Assembly (NCBI GenBank): GCA_049279675.1
Contig: JBAPOP010000101.1
Location: 22,347-86,346, forward strand
Reading direction: 5' to 3'
Origin: Palsa-147 sp049279675
Lineage (GTDB): Bacteria > Acidobacteriota > Terriglobia > Acidiferrales > UBA7541
Length of the DNA stretch: 64,000 nt
Numbering within the stretch: position 1 is the stretch's first letter; each line of letters starts with the position of its first letter. A program made the position numbers and the translations under genes. This document shows positions 52,187 to 60,418 of this stretch, piece by piece. The notes below the pieces were generated by a model. It was not told the origin of the DNA. It saw nothing but the letters and a program-made list of their open reading frames with translations, and made no database searches.

Positions 52187-55100
52187 CAGTGCGCGGCAAT
52201 GAAAGCCGCGGTCACGACCGACGACGCCACTTGCCCTGCCAGGAACACACTTTGCCACGCGATGCTGCGCCCTATCGCTTTCTCGGGAACCACAACCATG
52301 TCTCCGGGCTGAAGCGATTCTCGCTGCGGGTAGCCAATCCAAATGAAACCTGATCCTTGCGAAGTCACAACCTCTCCATCCGCACGAATGACGAAGATCG
52401 CTTTCTTGTCGGCAATGTGCGTCGGACCCCCTCCCTGGCTGAGATACCATCCCGCGCTCCTGCCGGGACGAAATGCGATGGCGGTGGGGTTGTAAACTTG
52501 ACCGGAAACCAATACGAAGTTTGGCGACTTCGGAACGATCAGAACATCGCCCGCGCGCACGGGGACGTCTTCGGATGTGTTGCGCCAAGCGCGCATATTC
52601 GAGCTGATATGGATCACCAGGCGTCCAATCGGAGGATTGCTCTCAAGATTATCGAGAACGTGCTGCCATTGCGCGATGGCTGCTGACTTCGTCGCTTTCT
52701 GACTGCTATCGTTGTCGGGAAGTTGATTGAGCGCCTTCTGCTCCTCCTGCACGCGCTCGATAAGCGATCGCTGGCTGCGTTCCTCCTGATCGCGCACTTC
52801 CACCCGTTCGAGCACGACTCCATATGGATACGCGCTCGCGGCAAAACCACCTGCGCGCTCGATGACCGCGCTGAGCCTCTCGCCGGGCTCGATCCCAAAC
52901 GTCCCTGGGTGCCGCACTTCGCCGCGAACGCTGATGGACGCGCCACGATCGTCCCAACCGCTGATTTTGCGTATCGTCAACGTATCGCCGTCGCGCAAGG
53001 CGAAATCGCTCTCGGAATCTCCGGCCAGTGCCGCAATCACACTGACCGAACGCTGATTGCCAAGAACCTGTTGCGCGTCGCCCACGCGAAATTCGGTTAA
53101 GCTCGCGATTTCTCGATCCGCGCTGCGGCGAAGGCCTCCACCAACACGGATTAAGTCCGAGACTCGCATTCCCGCTGTAAGCGGATAACGGCCTGGCGAA
53201 GAGATTTCTCCTTTTACGTAGACGCTCGGCGGGTCAACCTTCGCGGGATTGCGGTGGACGACGATACGGTCGCGCGGTTGAAGAACAATGTTCGCCGCGG
53301 CATCGCCCAGGAGCGCTTGCTGCAGATCGATGCTGAATACCGTGAGCGTGCTGTCGGCCTGCGTGCGAAAGATTTGCGCCGTGTTCATCAGCGCGTCCGG
53401 TGTTGTTCCGCCTGCGACGTGCAATGCGTCGCTGACGTGCGTCTCGCCCGAGGTGCGGTACGAGCCCGGCCGGCGAACCTCGCCCCACACCGAGACTGTC
53501 GGAACGCTCTCAAAATCGTATTTGCCGAAGATTCGAATCGTGTCCATCGGCTGAAGAACGGGCGCCGGCGCGCGATTCGCGAACACATCGCCGAGATTGA
53601 AGCTCTCGACGCTCGGCGAGTATTTCGGAGGGGTTAAATGAATGATCTCCGCGTACTTTTCAGCGGGTTCAGGCATGAGATCGGAGTAGGCAGCCACAAT
53701 GTCCGAGAATTTCATGCCGTCGCGATACGCGTAGCGGCCCGGGCGAAGGACATGACCTTCGAGATAGACAGCTTCCTGGTTAAACGATGCGATGGGAAAC
53801 AGCCGAATGATGTCCTTGTCGTGAACGGCAAACGACTCGAGCTGTTTTTTCAGTTCGCTCTCGCCCTGCGCGGCCGAGACGGAAAGGCTCACCATCGTTC
53901 GCTTCTCGTGATCCTCGAGGCGTTCCACCTCGATGTGGTCGAGCGCCGCGCTCGGCAAGACGCCGCCTGCCAGCTTCAGAACTTCGTCGAGATTTTTTTC
54001 CGCTCGCAACTCATAAATAGCGGGCCGGCGCACCATGCCTTCCACAGTGACACCCGCGCCGATCGGCGGCACCAGCACGGTGTCTCCGTTTTCAAGCCGC
54101 GCCAGATCAGAATTCATGCCGTGAAGCAGCAATGCATACAGATCAACATCCTGCACGAGTTCCTTGCCGCGAAAGTGTTGAACGACCCTCAACGAACCGC
54201 GATCGGTCGGGCCGCCGGCAAGAAAAAGCGCGTTGAGAGGAGTCGAAAGCGAGCTGACGTCGTACGCGCCGGGGTGCTCGACATCGCCGACAACGTAGAC
54301 ACGGACCGTGCGAAGCCGCGCGAGCGACACGTCGGCTGAAACATCGCGGAATTGTGTTCGCAGCACTTGCTGGACGCTCTGCTGCACTTCGCCAAGCGAT
54401 TTTCCGCTCACGAGCACCGGACCAACCTCCGGCAAACTGACGCGGCCTTCGCGATCCACGGCGCGATAGAACTGCTGCGAAACGCCGCCCCACAAATCGA
54501 TGGCCAAACTATCGCCGGGACCAACCACGTAGTCCGGCCCGACGGGAAGGTCCATGGGAACGATTTGCGAGTTCTGCGTGCGATGTTGAAATACATCGAT
54601 GCCAAAGCGTCTCGCCACGCCGAGCTCCGGCGACGCTTGCATATACATTTCGCGAAGCGCAGGAATGTCGGAGTACGGAACCAAAGTGGACACCATGCCG
54701 TGAGCGTTAAAGTCGGCGCCCGGTTCGATCGCCGATTCCCCCGGCTGAGGAGGCGAACTTGAGTTTTCAAACAGATTCGAATTCGAGTCTTCAGCTTGCA
54801 AATCTGCTGAAACATCACCCGGCGATTCAGCCTGACGCCCGGGCCGATTACTCGTAGCCGGAGCAAGACGCCCGCTGCGCGGATCTTCGGATTCCGGGAT
54901 TGGTCCAGACTCTAGTGTCGGCGGATTCGAATTCGAAGAGGCACCATCTCGCGATGAATGATTCGCTGTCGTTTCGACCGAGCCGCCGTTCGGCCGTGCC
55001 GGAGGCCGTGATTCGCGCGGCTTCGTCGGGAGCGAGTCTGGCGGCAGCAGCAAATTTGTATCGGGACTCTCTCTCGAATCGCGAGTGTCCTCAACGAGCG

Positions 55101-55629
55101 CCGCGCAACTCGCGTCGGTTCGCGGGTCACACGCCGCAGAGCCGCGTCCTTGTGCAACCAACTTGCTGCGCTCTTCGAGAACCAATTCGTTCTCGTGGCC
55201 CAGTTGTGAACTGGGATCGACCGAGGGAGTAAGGTAACCGTAACGTTGCAACAGCTCCGTCGCGACCGCGCGAAACTTCGTGTCCTCCGTCAGGCGTTCC
55301 CGAATCGCAAGATCAGATAAATCGGATTCGCTGATGAGTTGTCCGTGCTCGGTTGCTTCGCGAGCCACCCAATGCTTCAACTCGATCATCAGGCCGGGAT
55401 TGCTGCGCAGAATGTTTTCAATCTCCCCGGCCGAAGCCGCCACGAGGCTTTGGTTTTCCTTGGACAAGTCGGACGCACCCGAAGCCCTCGCGTCGCGGGC
55501 CGTGGACGATTGCGCGAACGAAAGAGTCGGAGAAAGCGACACCGCCGCAAGCAAGAGCAACGCGGCGAGATTGAGAGAGAGATGGGGCGCCGCGCGACGG
55601 GCAATGAAATGTCTCGAAGCAAGCTTCAC
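52186..55629 (-). CDS. Wza-like polysaccharide export protein with seven SLBB repeats
   Basis: 1147 residues. A signal peptide (about 20-40) is followed by a helical region and then a long Pro/Ser/Asn/Glu-rich low-complexity stretch (about 190-300). The polysaccharide-export domain starts at PDYVVGPGDSLAIDLWG (~360). Seven SLBB-type units follow, each with a G-x-V-x-x-P-G-like core (VVGDVEHPGAY near 440, then VEGMVRRPAIY, LEGHVLRPGRY, VWGEVRRPGSY, VKGEISSPGRY, VRGEVRHPGTF, and VSGQVYNPTAI near 1038). Wza has only two to three such domains. The GTG at 55629 has GGAG seven bases upstream. It should form the exit channel through the periplasm and outer membrane. There is no lipobox-type Cys at the expected place. 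Confidence 0.9.
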   Translation of the reverse strand: MKLASRHFIARRAAPHLSLNLAALLLLAAVSLSPTLSFAQSSTARDARASGASDLSKENQSLVAASAGEIENILRSNPGLMIELKHWVAREATEHGQLISESDLSDLAIRERLTEDTKFRAVATELLQRYGYLTPSVDPSSQLGHENELVLEERSKLVAQGRGSAACDPRTDASCAALVEDTRDSRESPDTNLLLPPDSLPTKPRESRPPARPNGGSVETTANHSSRDGASSNSNPPTLESGPIPESEDPRSGRLAPATSNRPGRQAESPGDVSADLQAEDSNSNLFENSSSPPQPGESAIEPGADFNAHGMVSTLVPYSDIPALREMYMQASPELGVARRFGIDVFQHRTQNSQIVPMDLPVGPDYVVGPGDSLAIDLWGGVSQQFYRAVDREGRVSLPEVGPVLVSGKSLGEVQQSVQQVLRTQFRDVSADVSLARLRTVRVYVVGDVEHPGAYDVSSLSTPLNALFLAGGPTDRGSLRVVQHFRGKELVQDVDLYALLLHGMNSDLARLENGDTVLVPPIGAGVTVEGMVRRPAIYELRAEKNLDEVLKLAGGVLPSAALDHIEVERLEDHEKRTMVSLSVSAAQGESELKKQLESFAVHDKDIIRLFPIASFNQEAVYLEGHVLRPGRYAYRDGMKFSDIVAAYSDLMPEPAEKYAEIIHLTPPKYSPSVESFNLGDVFANRAPAPVLQPMDTIRIFGKYDFESVPTVSVWGEVRRPGSYRTSGETHVSDALHVAGGTTPDALMNTAQIFRTQADSTLTVFSIDLQQALLGDAAANIVLQPRDRIVVHRNPAKVDPPSVYVKGEISSPGRYPLTAGMRVSDLIRVGGGLRRSADREIASLTEFRVGDAQQVLGNQRSVSVIAALAGDSESDFALRDGDTLTIRKISGWDDRGASISVRGEVRHPGTFGIEPGERLSAVIERAGGFAASAYPYGVVLERVEVRDQEERSQRSLIERVQEEQKALNQLPDNDSSQKATKSAAIAQWQHVLDNLESNPPIGRLVIHISSNMRAWRNTSEDVPVRAGDVLIVPKSPNFVLVSGQVYNPTAIAFRPGRSAGWYLSQGGGPTHIADKKAIFVIRADGEVVTSQGSGFIWIGYPQRESLQPGDMVVVPEKAIGRSIAWQSVFLAGQVASSVVTAAFIAAH

Positions 55630-55631
55630 GG

Positions 55632-56003
55632 CTAATCTCCGACGAATTGCGTTCTGCCGCACAGGGCGTTGCGGATTCCGTTTTCTGAAACTTCGATATG
55701 AGTCGAGTGAATGTTGAGCGAAGCCCAGCAATAGAGCGAACTCTCGCGATCGGAGGCGATGGCGATCACTCGAAGATTGGGGTGCTTTTGAAAGATTGCG
55801 TAGCATTCTATCGGCAAGCGATCCGCGTCTTCGAGCGCCACAACTAAAACATCTGGGTCCATGTGATCGACGAGCGCCTCGATCTCTCCGCCATCTTGAA
55901 TTTCGCCGACGATTTCGATGTTCGGCTCGTCCGCAATGGTCGCCATGACAAGATCGCGCATCAGGCGCGGACGATTGGCAACCAATACTCGAATCGTCTT
56001 CAT
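55632..56003 (-). CDS. Stand-alone pseudo-receiver protein
   Basis: 123-residue CheY-like domain without an output domain. The strand pattern (IRVLVANRPRLMRDLVMATIA; DVLVVALEDADR; RVIAIASD) follows the receiver fold, but the acidic pair is replaced by Ala-Asn and the phospho-acceptor Asp position appears to be Ala (VVALED). It therefore probably signals by protein contact, not phosphorylation. The start is ATG at 56003. It is the first gene of the locus, two bases before the exporter start, and just behind the sigma-54-like promoter. Confidence 0.75.
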   Translation of the reverse strand: MKTIRVLVANRPRLMRDLVMATIADEPNIEIVGEIQDGGEIEALVDHMDPDVLVVALEDADRLPIECYAIFQKHPNLRVIAIASDRESSLYCWASLNIHSTHIEVSENGIRNALCGRTQFVGD

Positions 56004-56081
56004 CAAACTGAATCAGTCCGTTAGCGAGTATTGGTGAGAGAGCTAAAATCGGTAAGGTTCAATTACGTTCTAGTTCTTGGG

Positions 56082-56097
56082 TGCAAAAAAGTACCCA
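56082..56097 (-). promoter_or_regulatory. Candidate sigma-54 promoter of the exopolysaccharide locus
   Basis: On the minus strand TGGGTACTTTTTTGCA (56097-56082) has GG and GC exactly 10 bases apart, as in the TGGCACG-N4-TTGCW -24/-12 consensus. Transcription would start near 56072, leaving a ~70-base leader before the ATG at 56003. Consensus match 10-11 of 14 informative positions by eye. Confidence 0.55.
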
Positions 56098-56240
56098 TTC
56101 AAGTACCAACTCTTTTGGACGTTCGTTCCTACGAAAGCACCGTCCGAATTGCATTCAGGCGAATTGGCCATTTCGAGTAAAATTAATCGTCACTCAAACA
56201 CACGAACCACTCGAGCCATCGGCTCTTCGGCGGAGGAACT

Positions 56241-57032
56241 TTGATTTATCGAACGATGCGGCAGATCTTTTGTGCGATCGCCTTGCTTGGCCTCGCGGCG
56301 CTCGCCGCGAACGCGCAGACGCCGCCACAAAATCCGCCACCAGCGGCTGCGCCCGCTGCGCCCCAGAATCCGCCTCCTGCAACCGCTCCGGCATCGCCGC
56401 AGAACCAGGCTCCGGCAACGGCTCCGTCGCAGGACCAGAATCAAAAACCCAAAAAAGACGATCGAATGTTCTACGTGATGCCGAATTACTTGACGGTTCA
56501 GAACGAGACTCAGGTCAAGCCGCTCACGCCGGGACAGAAATTCAAAATCACCGCCGAAGGCACGTTTGACCCTTACGAATTTTTCATTGTCGGCGTTTTA
56601 GCCGGCATTCGTCAGGCGGATAACTCGAGTCCGGCCTTTGGACAGGGTGCAGCGGGCTATGGAAAGAGGTATGCGGCAGGATTTGCTGACCAGGCGATTG
56701 GCAACATCATGGTCGGCGGAGTTTTTCCTTCTGTATTACGAACTGATCCCCGGTACTTCCAATTGGGCAAAGGAAGTTTCGGACATAGGTTTGGTTACGC
56801 TTTAAGCCGGATTGTAGTCGCGCGCAAGGATTCTGGAGGCCACACGTTCAACTTCTCCGAGTTCCTGGGCAACGGAGCTGCCACCGGAATCTCAACGCTC
56901 TACTATCCCGCGCAGGACCGCAGCGTCTCAAGCAGCCTTTCGAATTGGGCCACCCAGTTGTCTGTGGACGCGCTGGGCAATGAACTGAAGGAATTCTGGC
57001 CAGATATTCACCGAAAGATCCAAAAGAAGTAG
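56241..57032 (+). CDS. Secreted protein with Pro/Gln-rich linker, unknown function
   Basis: 263 residues. A signal peptide (about 6-25, ending ANAQ) is followed by a Pro/Ala/Gln repeat region (about 26-70, units like APQNPPPATAP) and a conserved-looking ~190-residue domain rich in Gly, Tyr and Phe (FDPYEFFIVGVLAGIRQ; GKRYAAGFADQAIGN; FRTDPRYF-like). The domain looks membrane- or envelope-associated. The TTG at 56241 has GGAGG four bases upstream; ATG at 56256 is an alternative. It is divergent from the exopolysaccharide locus across a 237-base spacer. I recognise it only as a type common in acidobacterial genomes. Confidence 0.8.
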   Translation: MIYRTMRQIFCAIALLGLAALAANAQTPPQNPPPAAAPAAPQNPPPATAPASPQNQAPATAPSQDQNQKPKKDDRMFYVMPNYLTVQNETQVKPLTPGQKFKITAEGTFDPYEFFIVGVLAGIRQADNSSPAFGQGAAGYGKRYAAGFADQAIGNIMVGGVFPSVLRTDPRYFQLGKGSFGHRFGYALSRIVVARKDSGGHTFNFSEFLGNGAATGISTLYYPAQDRSVSSSLSNWATQLSVDALGNELKEFWPDIHRKIQKK

Positions 57033-57131
57033 GGATGGCGCGATAGGTCAACGTGCGCGAAGGGCTCTTCCCCAGCTCACGAATTACGCGCCGACCCAAT
57101 TGATCGCAGAAAACTCCAAAAGCCGAATTTA

Positions 57132-57740
57132 TTACGAACCTTTCACCAGTGAATCCACGATGTTGCCCTTTTCAAGTTCGGTCTTGACCTCGTACTTCTG
57201 CTTCGGTTGCAGGTCAACTTCGGTTTCAAATGGCTTATATCCGACAAGGGCAATCTTGATGCGGTGCTTCCCCGGGTTGACGAGCATGGCTCGACCGACT
57301 CCCTGGAATTCGCTGACGTGTCCGACATAAGCATCGTCGAGGAATACAGCGGCGCGATCCGGATCCACTGACAGCTTAATTTCCGCAGTGACGGATGAGT
57401 ATTGCACGCGAGGATCGCGGTCGAGCTTGACGTGCAATATTTGAATTTGCCCCGGAACGACTACAATCTTGGCCTCAGATTCCTGATATCCTGACGCGCG
57501 CGCGGCGATGGTGTGTTCGCCTGGCAGCAGCAGGACCTTCTTATCGCCTTTTAGCTCGTTTAAATATCCGACGTATTGACCGTCAATCCATACGCCGGAG
57601 CTTTTTTCCACTTTGGACGCCGCTTCAAAGCGGACTTCGCCCATCACCTGATTTTGAGCTTTGGATATTTGCGCGAAAACAGTCAGAAAGGCGAAAGAAA
57701 CCGCCAAAACACGAACTACTCCATCCCATTTCTTGGCCAC
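57132..57740 (-). CDS. Secreted protein with two PEGA domains
   Basis: 202 residues. A signal peptide (about 8-28, ending SKAQ) is followed by two PEGA-like beta domains: one with GVWIDGQYVGYLNE to PGEHTIAARASGY (~45-95), the second with AAVFLDDAYVGHVSE to PGKHRIKIALVGYKPFE (~125-185). PEGA domains are extracytoplasmic and often surface-layer linked. The GTG at 57740 has a GGGGGG run upstream. It is convergent with the Pro-rich secreted-protein gene; there is no clear terminator between them. Confidence 0.85.
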   Translation of the reverse strand: MAKKWDGVVRVLAVSFAFLTVFAQISKAQNQVMGEVRFEAASKVEKSSGVWIDGQYVGYLNELKGDKKVLLLPGEHTIAARASGYQESEAKIVVVPGQIQILHVKLDRDPRVQYSSVTAEIKLSVDPDRAAVFLDDAYVGHVSEFQGVGRAMLVNPGKHRIKIALVGYKPFETEVDLQPKQKYEVKTELEKGNIVDSLVKGS

Positions 57741-57830
57741 ACAACCCCCCTTGGCCGGGCGAAATTAGTATCGCACAATTCCGGCCGGAACTGTCTAGTC
57801 CCGCCATTTCTAACAGTTAACGGCACCGCA

Positions 57831-58655
57831 TCAGCGTACAAGAGTTGGATAAAGCCGCGATGCAATGGTTGCAAGAATGACGAATATTATTGCCATGACT
57901 CCGAAGTCAGCTGGCAGGCTGTGCATGCTCTCGCCGCCTTGAATCATCAGCCCGCGAAGCGCATCCACCAGATACGTGAGCGGATTGACGAGAGCGATCA
58001 CTCGCAGCCATTTCGGCATGAGCGACAGTGGATAAATCGCGTTGCTCGCAAAGAACAGCGGCATCGTCATAAGCTGCCCGATACCCATGAACCGTTCGCG
58101 GGATTTCACAATGCAGGCGATGATTAAAGAGAACGTGGCGAAGATCGCCGACCCGAGCGCTACGCCGAAGAACACGCCTGCGACATTCAACGGGTTCCAA
58201 CGAATGCCGATTCCGAGGGCGAGCGCGATTAGATAAATAATCACGGTCTGGATGCTTCCTCGGAATCCCGAAGAGATCGCCTTCCCCAACACGAACGACG
58301 CTCGATTCGCGGGGCTGACGAGCAGCTTGTGGACGATTCCGAGATCGCGTTCCCAAATGATAGCGATACCGTAGAAAATCGCCGCGAATAAGACACTCTG
58401 CGCCAGAATCCCTGGCGTCATGAAAGCAAGGTAGCTGACATTTCCGGTCGGAATCCCTCGAACGCGGCTGAATACCTGGCCGAACACGACGAGCCAGAGG
58501 ACGGGCTGCACGGCTCGCGTGAATAATTCGGTCGGGTCGCGCAAAACTTTCTTGAGTTCGACCTCTGCGATCGCGGCGGTCTGCGTAAACAAACAGACGA
58601 GCGCGGAGGATTCAGCCCAGGCGGCTGGCTGTGCGTCGAGCCTGACGGACGTCAC
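57831..58655 (-). CDS. ABC-2 type permease (DrrB-like)
   Basis: 274 residues with six hydrophobic helices. FMTPGILAQSVLFAAIFYGI and the DLGIVHKLLVSPANRASFVLGKA loop are typical of DrrB/NodJ-type exporters. The GTG at 58655 has AAGGAGG eight bases upstream, which sets the start inside the end of the ATPase gene (44-base overlap). It should work with the ATPase to export a drug, lipid or glycoconjugate; the substrate is unknown. Confidence 0.88.
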   Translation of the reverse strand: MTSVRLDAQPAAWAESSALVCLFTQTAAIAEVELKKVLRDPTELFTRAVQPVLWLVVFGQVFSRVRGIPTGNVSYLAFMTPGILAQSVLFAAIFYGIAIIWERDLGIVHKLLVSPANRASFVLGKAISSGFRGSIQTVIIYLIALALGIGIRWNPLNVAGVFFGVALGSAIFATFSLIIACIVKSRERFMGIGQLMTMPLFFASNAIYPLSLMPKWLRVIALVNPLTYLVDALRGLMIQGGESMHSLPADFGVMAIIFVILATIASRLYPTLVR

Positions 58656-59433
58656 GATAGCTGCCTCCTTCCTGAATCGAGCCTCCGCTGAAGTGTGCGA
58701 AAACGTCGTCAAGCGTTGCGTCAGGTCCTACGGTCGCTTTCAGTGCGTCCGGTTCACCGACGGCCGCGACTTTGCCTTGATGAAGGATCGCCAACTCGTC
58801 GCAAAGTTCGTCAGCTTCATCCATGTCATGCGTGGTGATCAGGACGGTCATCTTGGAATCCTGCTGCAAATCTTCCAGGCGGTCCCACACGGCATGCCGT
58901 GCGACGGGATCAAGGCCAATCGTCGGTTCGTCGAGGAACATGACCGTCGGCCGGTGAAGCATCGCCTGCGCGAGTTCGAGCCGCCGAATCATTCCGCCCG
59001 AGTAAATTTTCACGAGACGCTTGCCGGATTCGGTCAATCCCATGAAGTCGAGCGCTTCAGCAATTCGGCCCTTTCGTTCGGTTCGAGGCATGCCGTAGAG
59101 CTTCGCGGAGAGCATCAAATTTTCAAATCCAGTAAGGCCGCCATCAGCAGAGAGCAGTTGCGGGACGTAGCCGATGTGCCTACGGACTCGCGCGGGCTCG
59201 CGAACGATATCGAATCCTGCGACGGTAGCCGAACCTGATGTTGGTTCGAGCAGTGTGGTGAGCATTTTGATCGTTGTGCTCTTCCCCGCGCCGTTTGGTC
59301 CGAGAAGGCCGAAAATCTTTCCGCTCGAAATACGCAGATTCAGGGCATCTACGGCGATCATGTCGCCAAACTTTCGCGTCAATTGATCTGTTTTTATCGC
59401 GTATGCTTCGGCGGATTGACGTGTAATTTCCAT
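58612..59433 (-). CDS. ABC transporter ATP-binding protein (DrrA-like)
   Basis: 273 residues. Walker A is GPNGAGKST (~45), the signature is YSGGMIRRLELAQAM, Walker B is VMFLDEPTIGLD and the switch His is in TTHDMDEAD. The C-terminal tail GPDATLDDVFAHFSGG is the DrrA-type extension. The ATG at 59433 is chosen; further in-frame ATGs upstream (59481 and beyond) run into the repeat region. It overlaps the permease gene. Confidence 0.9.
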   Translation of the reverse strand: MEITRQSAEAYAIKTDQLTRKFGDMIAVDALNLRISSGKIFGLLGPNGAGKSTTIKMLTTLLEPTSGSATVAGFDIVREPARVRRHIGYVPQLLSADGGLTGFENLMLSAKLYGMPRTERKGRIAEALDFMGLTESGKRLVKIYSGGMIRRLELAQAMLHRPTVMFLDEPTIGLDPVARHAVWDRLEDLQQDSKMTVLITTHDMDEADELCDELAILHQGKVAAVGEPDALKATVGPDATLDDVFAHFSGGSIQEGGSYRDVRQARRTASRLG

Positions 59434-59609
59434 TGGCTCGAAAAGGTGCGGCGCGTGAGTCTGCGTACCGCGGCCTGCCATCGCGAGAATCTCATATTTC
59501 GCAAAGCACAGCAAAAACGCGGCGCAACAGAGTGACGAGATGAGGGCCAGCAGGGTTACATGCGCAAGGACCGATTGCCTTTGTTGCCCGTGCCAAGACG
59601 CTCCGGGCA

Positions 59610-59725
59610 GCTTAAATGTGCCGGGATGAGTAGCGGATTTGTATCGACTAGAAATGGGAGCCGAGTCTTGTTTTCTATGAATTACAGGTGTTTCTAATCG
59701 TTCGGTGTATCGAGTAGAAAGATGC
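59610..59725. repeat. ~115 bp direct repeat, unit A
   Basis: Begins GCTTAAATGTGCC. It shares with unit B, at about 80% identity by eye, the blocks GTATCGACTAGAAAT (59641), TTGTTTTCT(A/G)TG(A/G)ATTAC, TTTCTAATCG (59691) and GTATCGAGTAGAAA (59707). Within the unit the GATTAGAAA-type and TTTCTAATC-type blocks are inverted and could pair. Confidence 0.7.
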
Positions 59726-59792
59726 CGGACGAGAACCCTTCGAAGCTCAGGGTAGGCCGGTCCGGCGCTGCAAACTTGAGGAGACTTTCGCG

Positions 59793-59909
59793 GCTTAAAC
59801 GCGCCAGGAAGGGTGGCGTTTTTGTACCGATTAGAAATAGGCTCCGAGTTTTGTTTTCTGTGGATTACGGGCGTTTCTAATCGTTTTGGTGTACCGATTA
59901 GAAATGCGG
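59793..59909. repeat. ~115 bp direct repeat, unit B
   Basis: Begins GCTTAAACGCGCC, 183 bases after unit A. It contains CGATTAGAAA (59828-59837) with its exact inverse TTTCTAATCG (59874-59883), then a second GTACCGATTAGAAAT (59891-59905) that repeats the first (59824-59838) directly. A stem with a ~36-base loop is possible. Confidence 0.7.
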
Positions 59910-60250
59910 CGGAGAGTGACTTATTTGGCCACTTAGGAGGCGTCGGGGTAAAAAGGTGACTGATGACGACCGGGGACGGGATTACACACTTTGCCCCCTC
60001 CAGTTTTATTACTGCTTCGTACCCATGTTCTCCAGTCATAGATTTCAATTACCGTAGCAACCGGTTGGCGGGTCGTCAAACGACGATGTCGTAAGGATTT
60101 TGGATGCGCGTGAGTAAGAGGCATAAGTTTTCTTACTTGGTTTTGGATTTGGATGTAGAGCTGCATCCTCGTCGGGTGCCTTTACGCCCCGATGCATCGG
60201 GATGCAAAAAACCGCGAATGACAACTGTGACTCTGAATCAAAGTCAAAGA

Positions 60251-60276
60251 CGCCGGCAAGATGCCGGCGCTACGAA
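60251..60276. repeat. REP-like dispersed palindrome, copy 2
   Basis: Identical over 26 bases to the block at 14818-14843 (GCCGGC-AAGAT-GCCGGC core plus GCTACGAA). Confidence 0.75.
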
Positions 60277-60418
60277 AGTATGTGCGGCGGAGTGGACGAG
60301 AAGCCTCACCTCTGAAGAGGCGAGCTACATTTCGGGGGCGCGTGTTTGCCAGCGTTGACGCAATGGCGGGCGCGACATATGATGGGCCACTTTTTTGGCC
60401 GGCGATTGGAGCGGAACG

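Larger units (their letters stand above)
59434..60418. other. 985-base intergenic region with repeats
   Basis: No supportable gene; open frames here are long only by chance. It holds the two ~115-base repeat units at 59610-59725 and 59793-59909 and the REP-like palindrome at 60251-60276, which lies close to the permease promoter side. Confidence 0.65.

Noticed and set aside
59434..60048. N-terminal extension of the DrrA-like ATPase to 478 residues
   Set aside because: Built from the two ~115 bp repeats read in one frame (similar peptides ETPVIHRKQ twice); not a protein domain.
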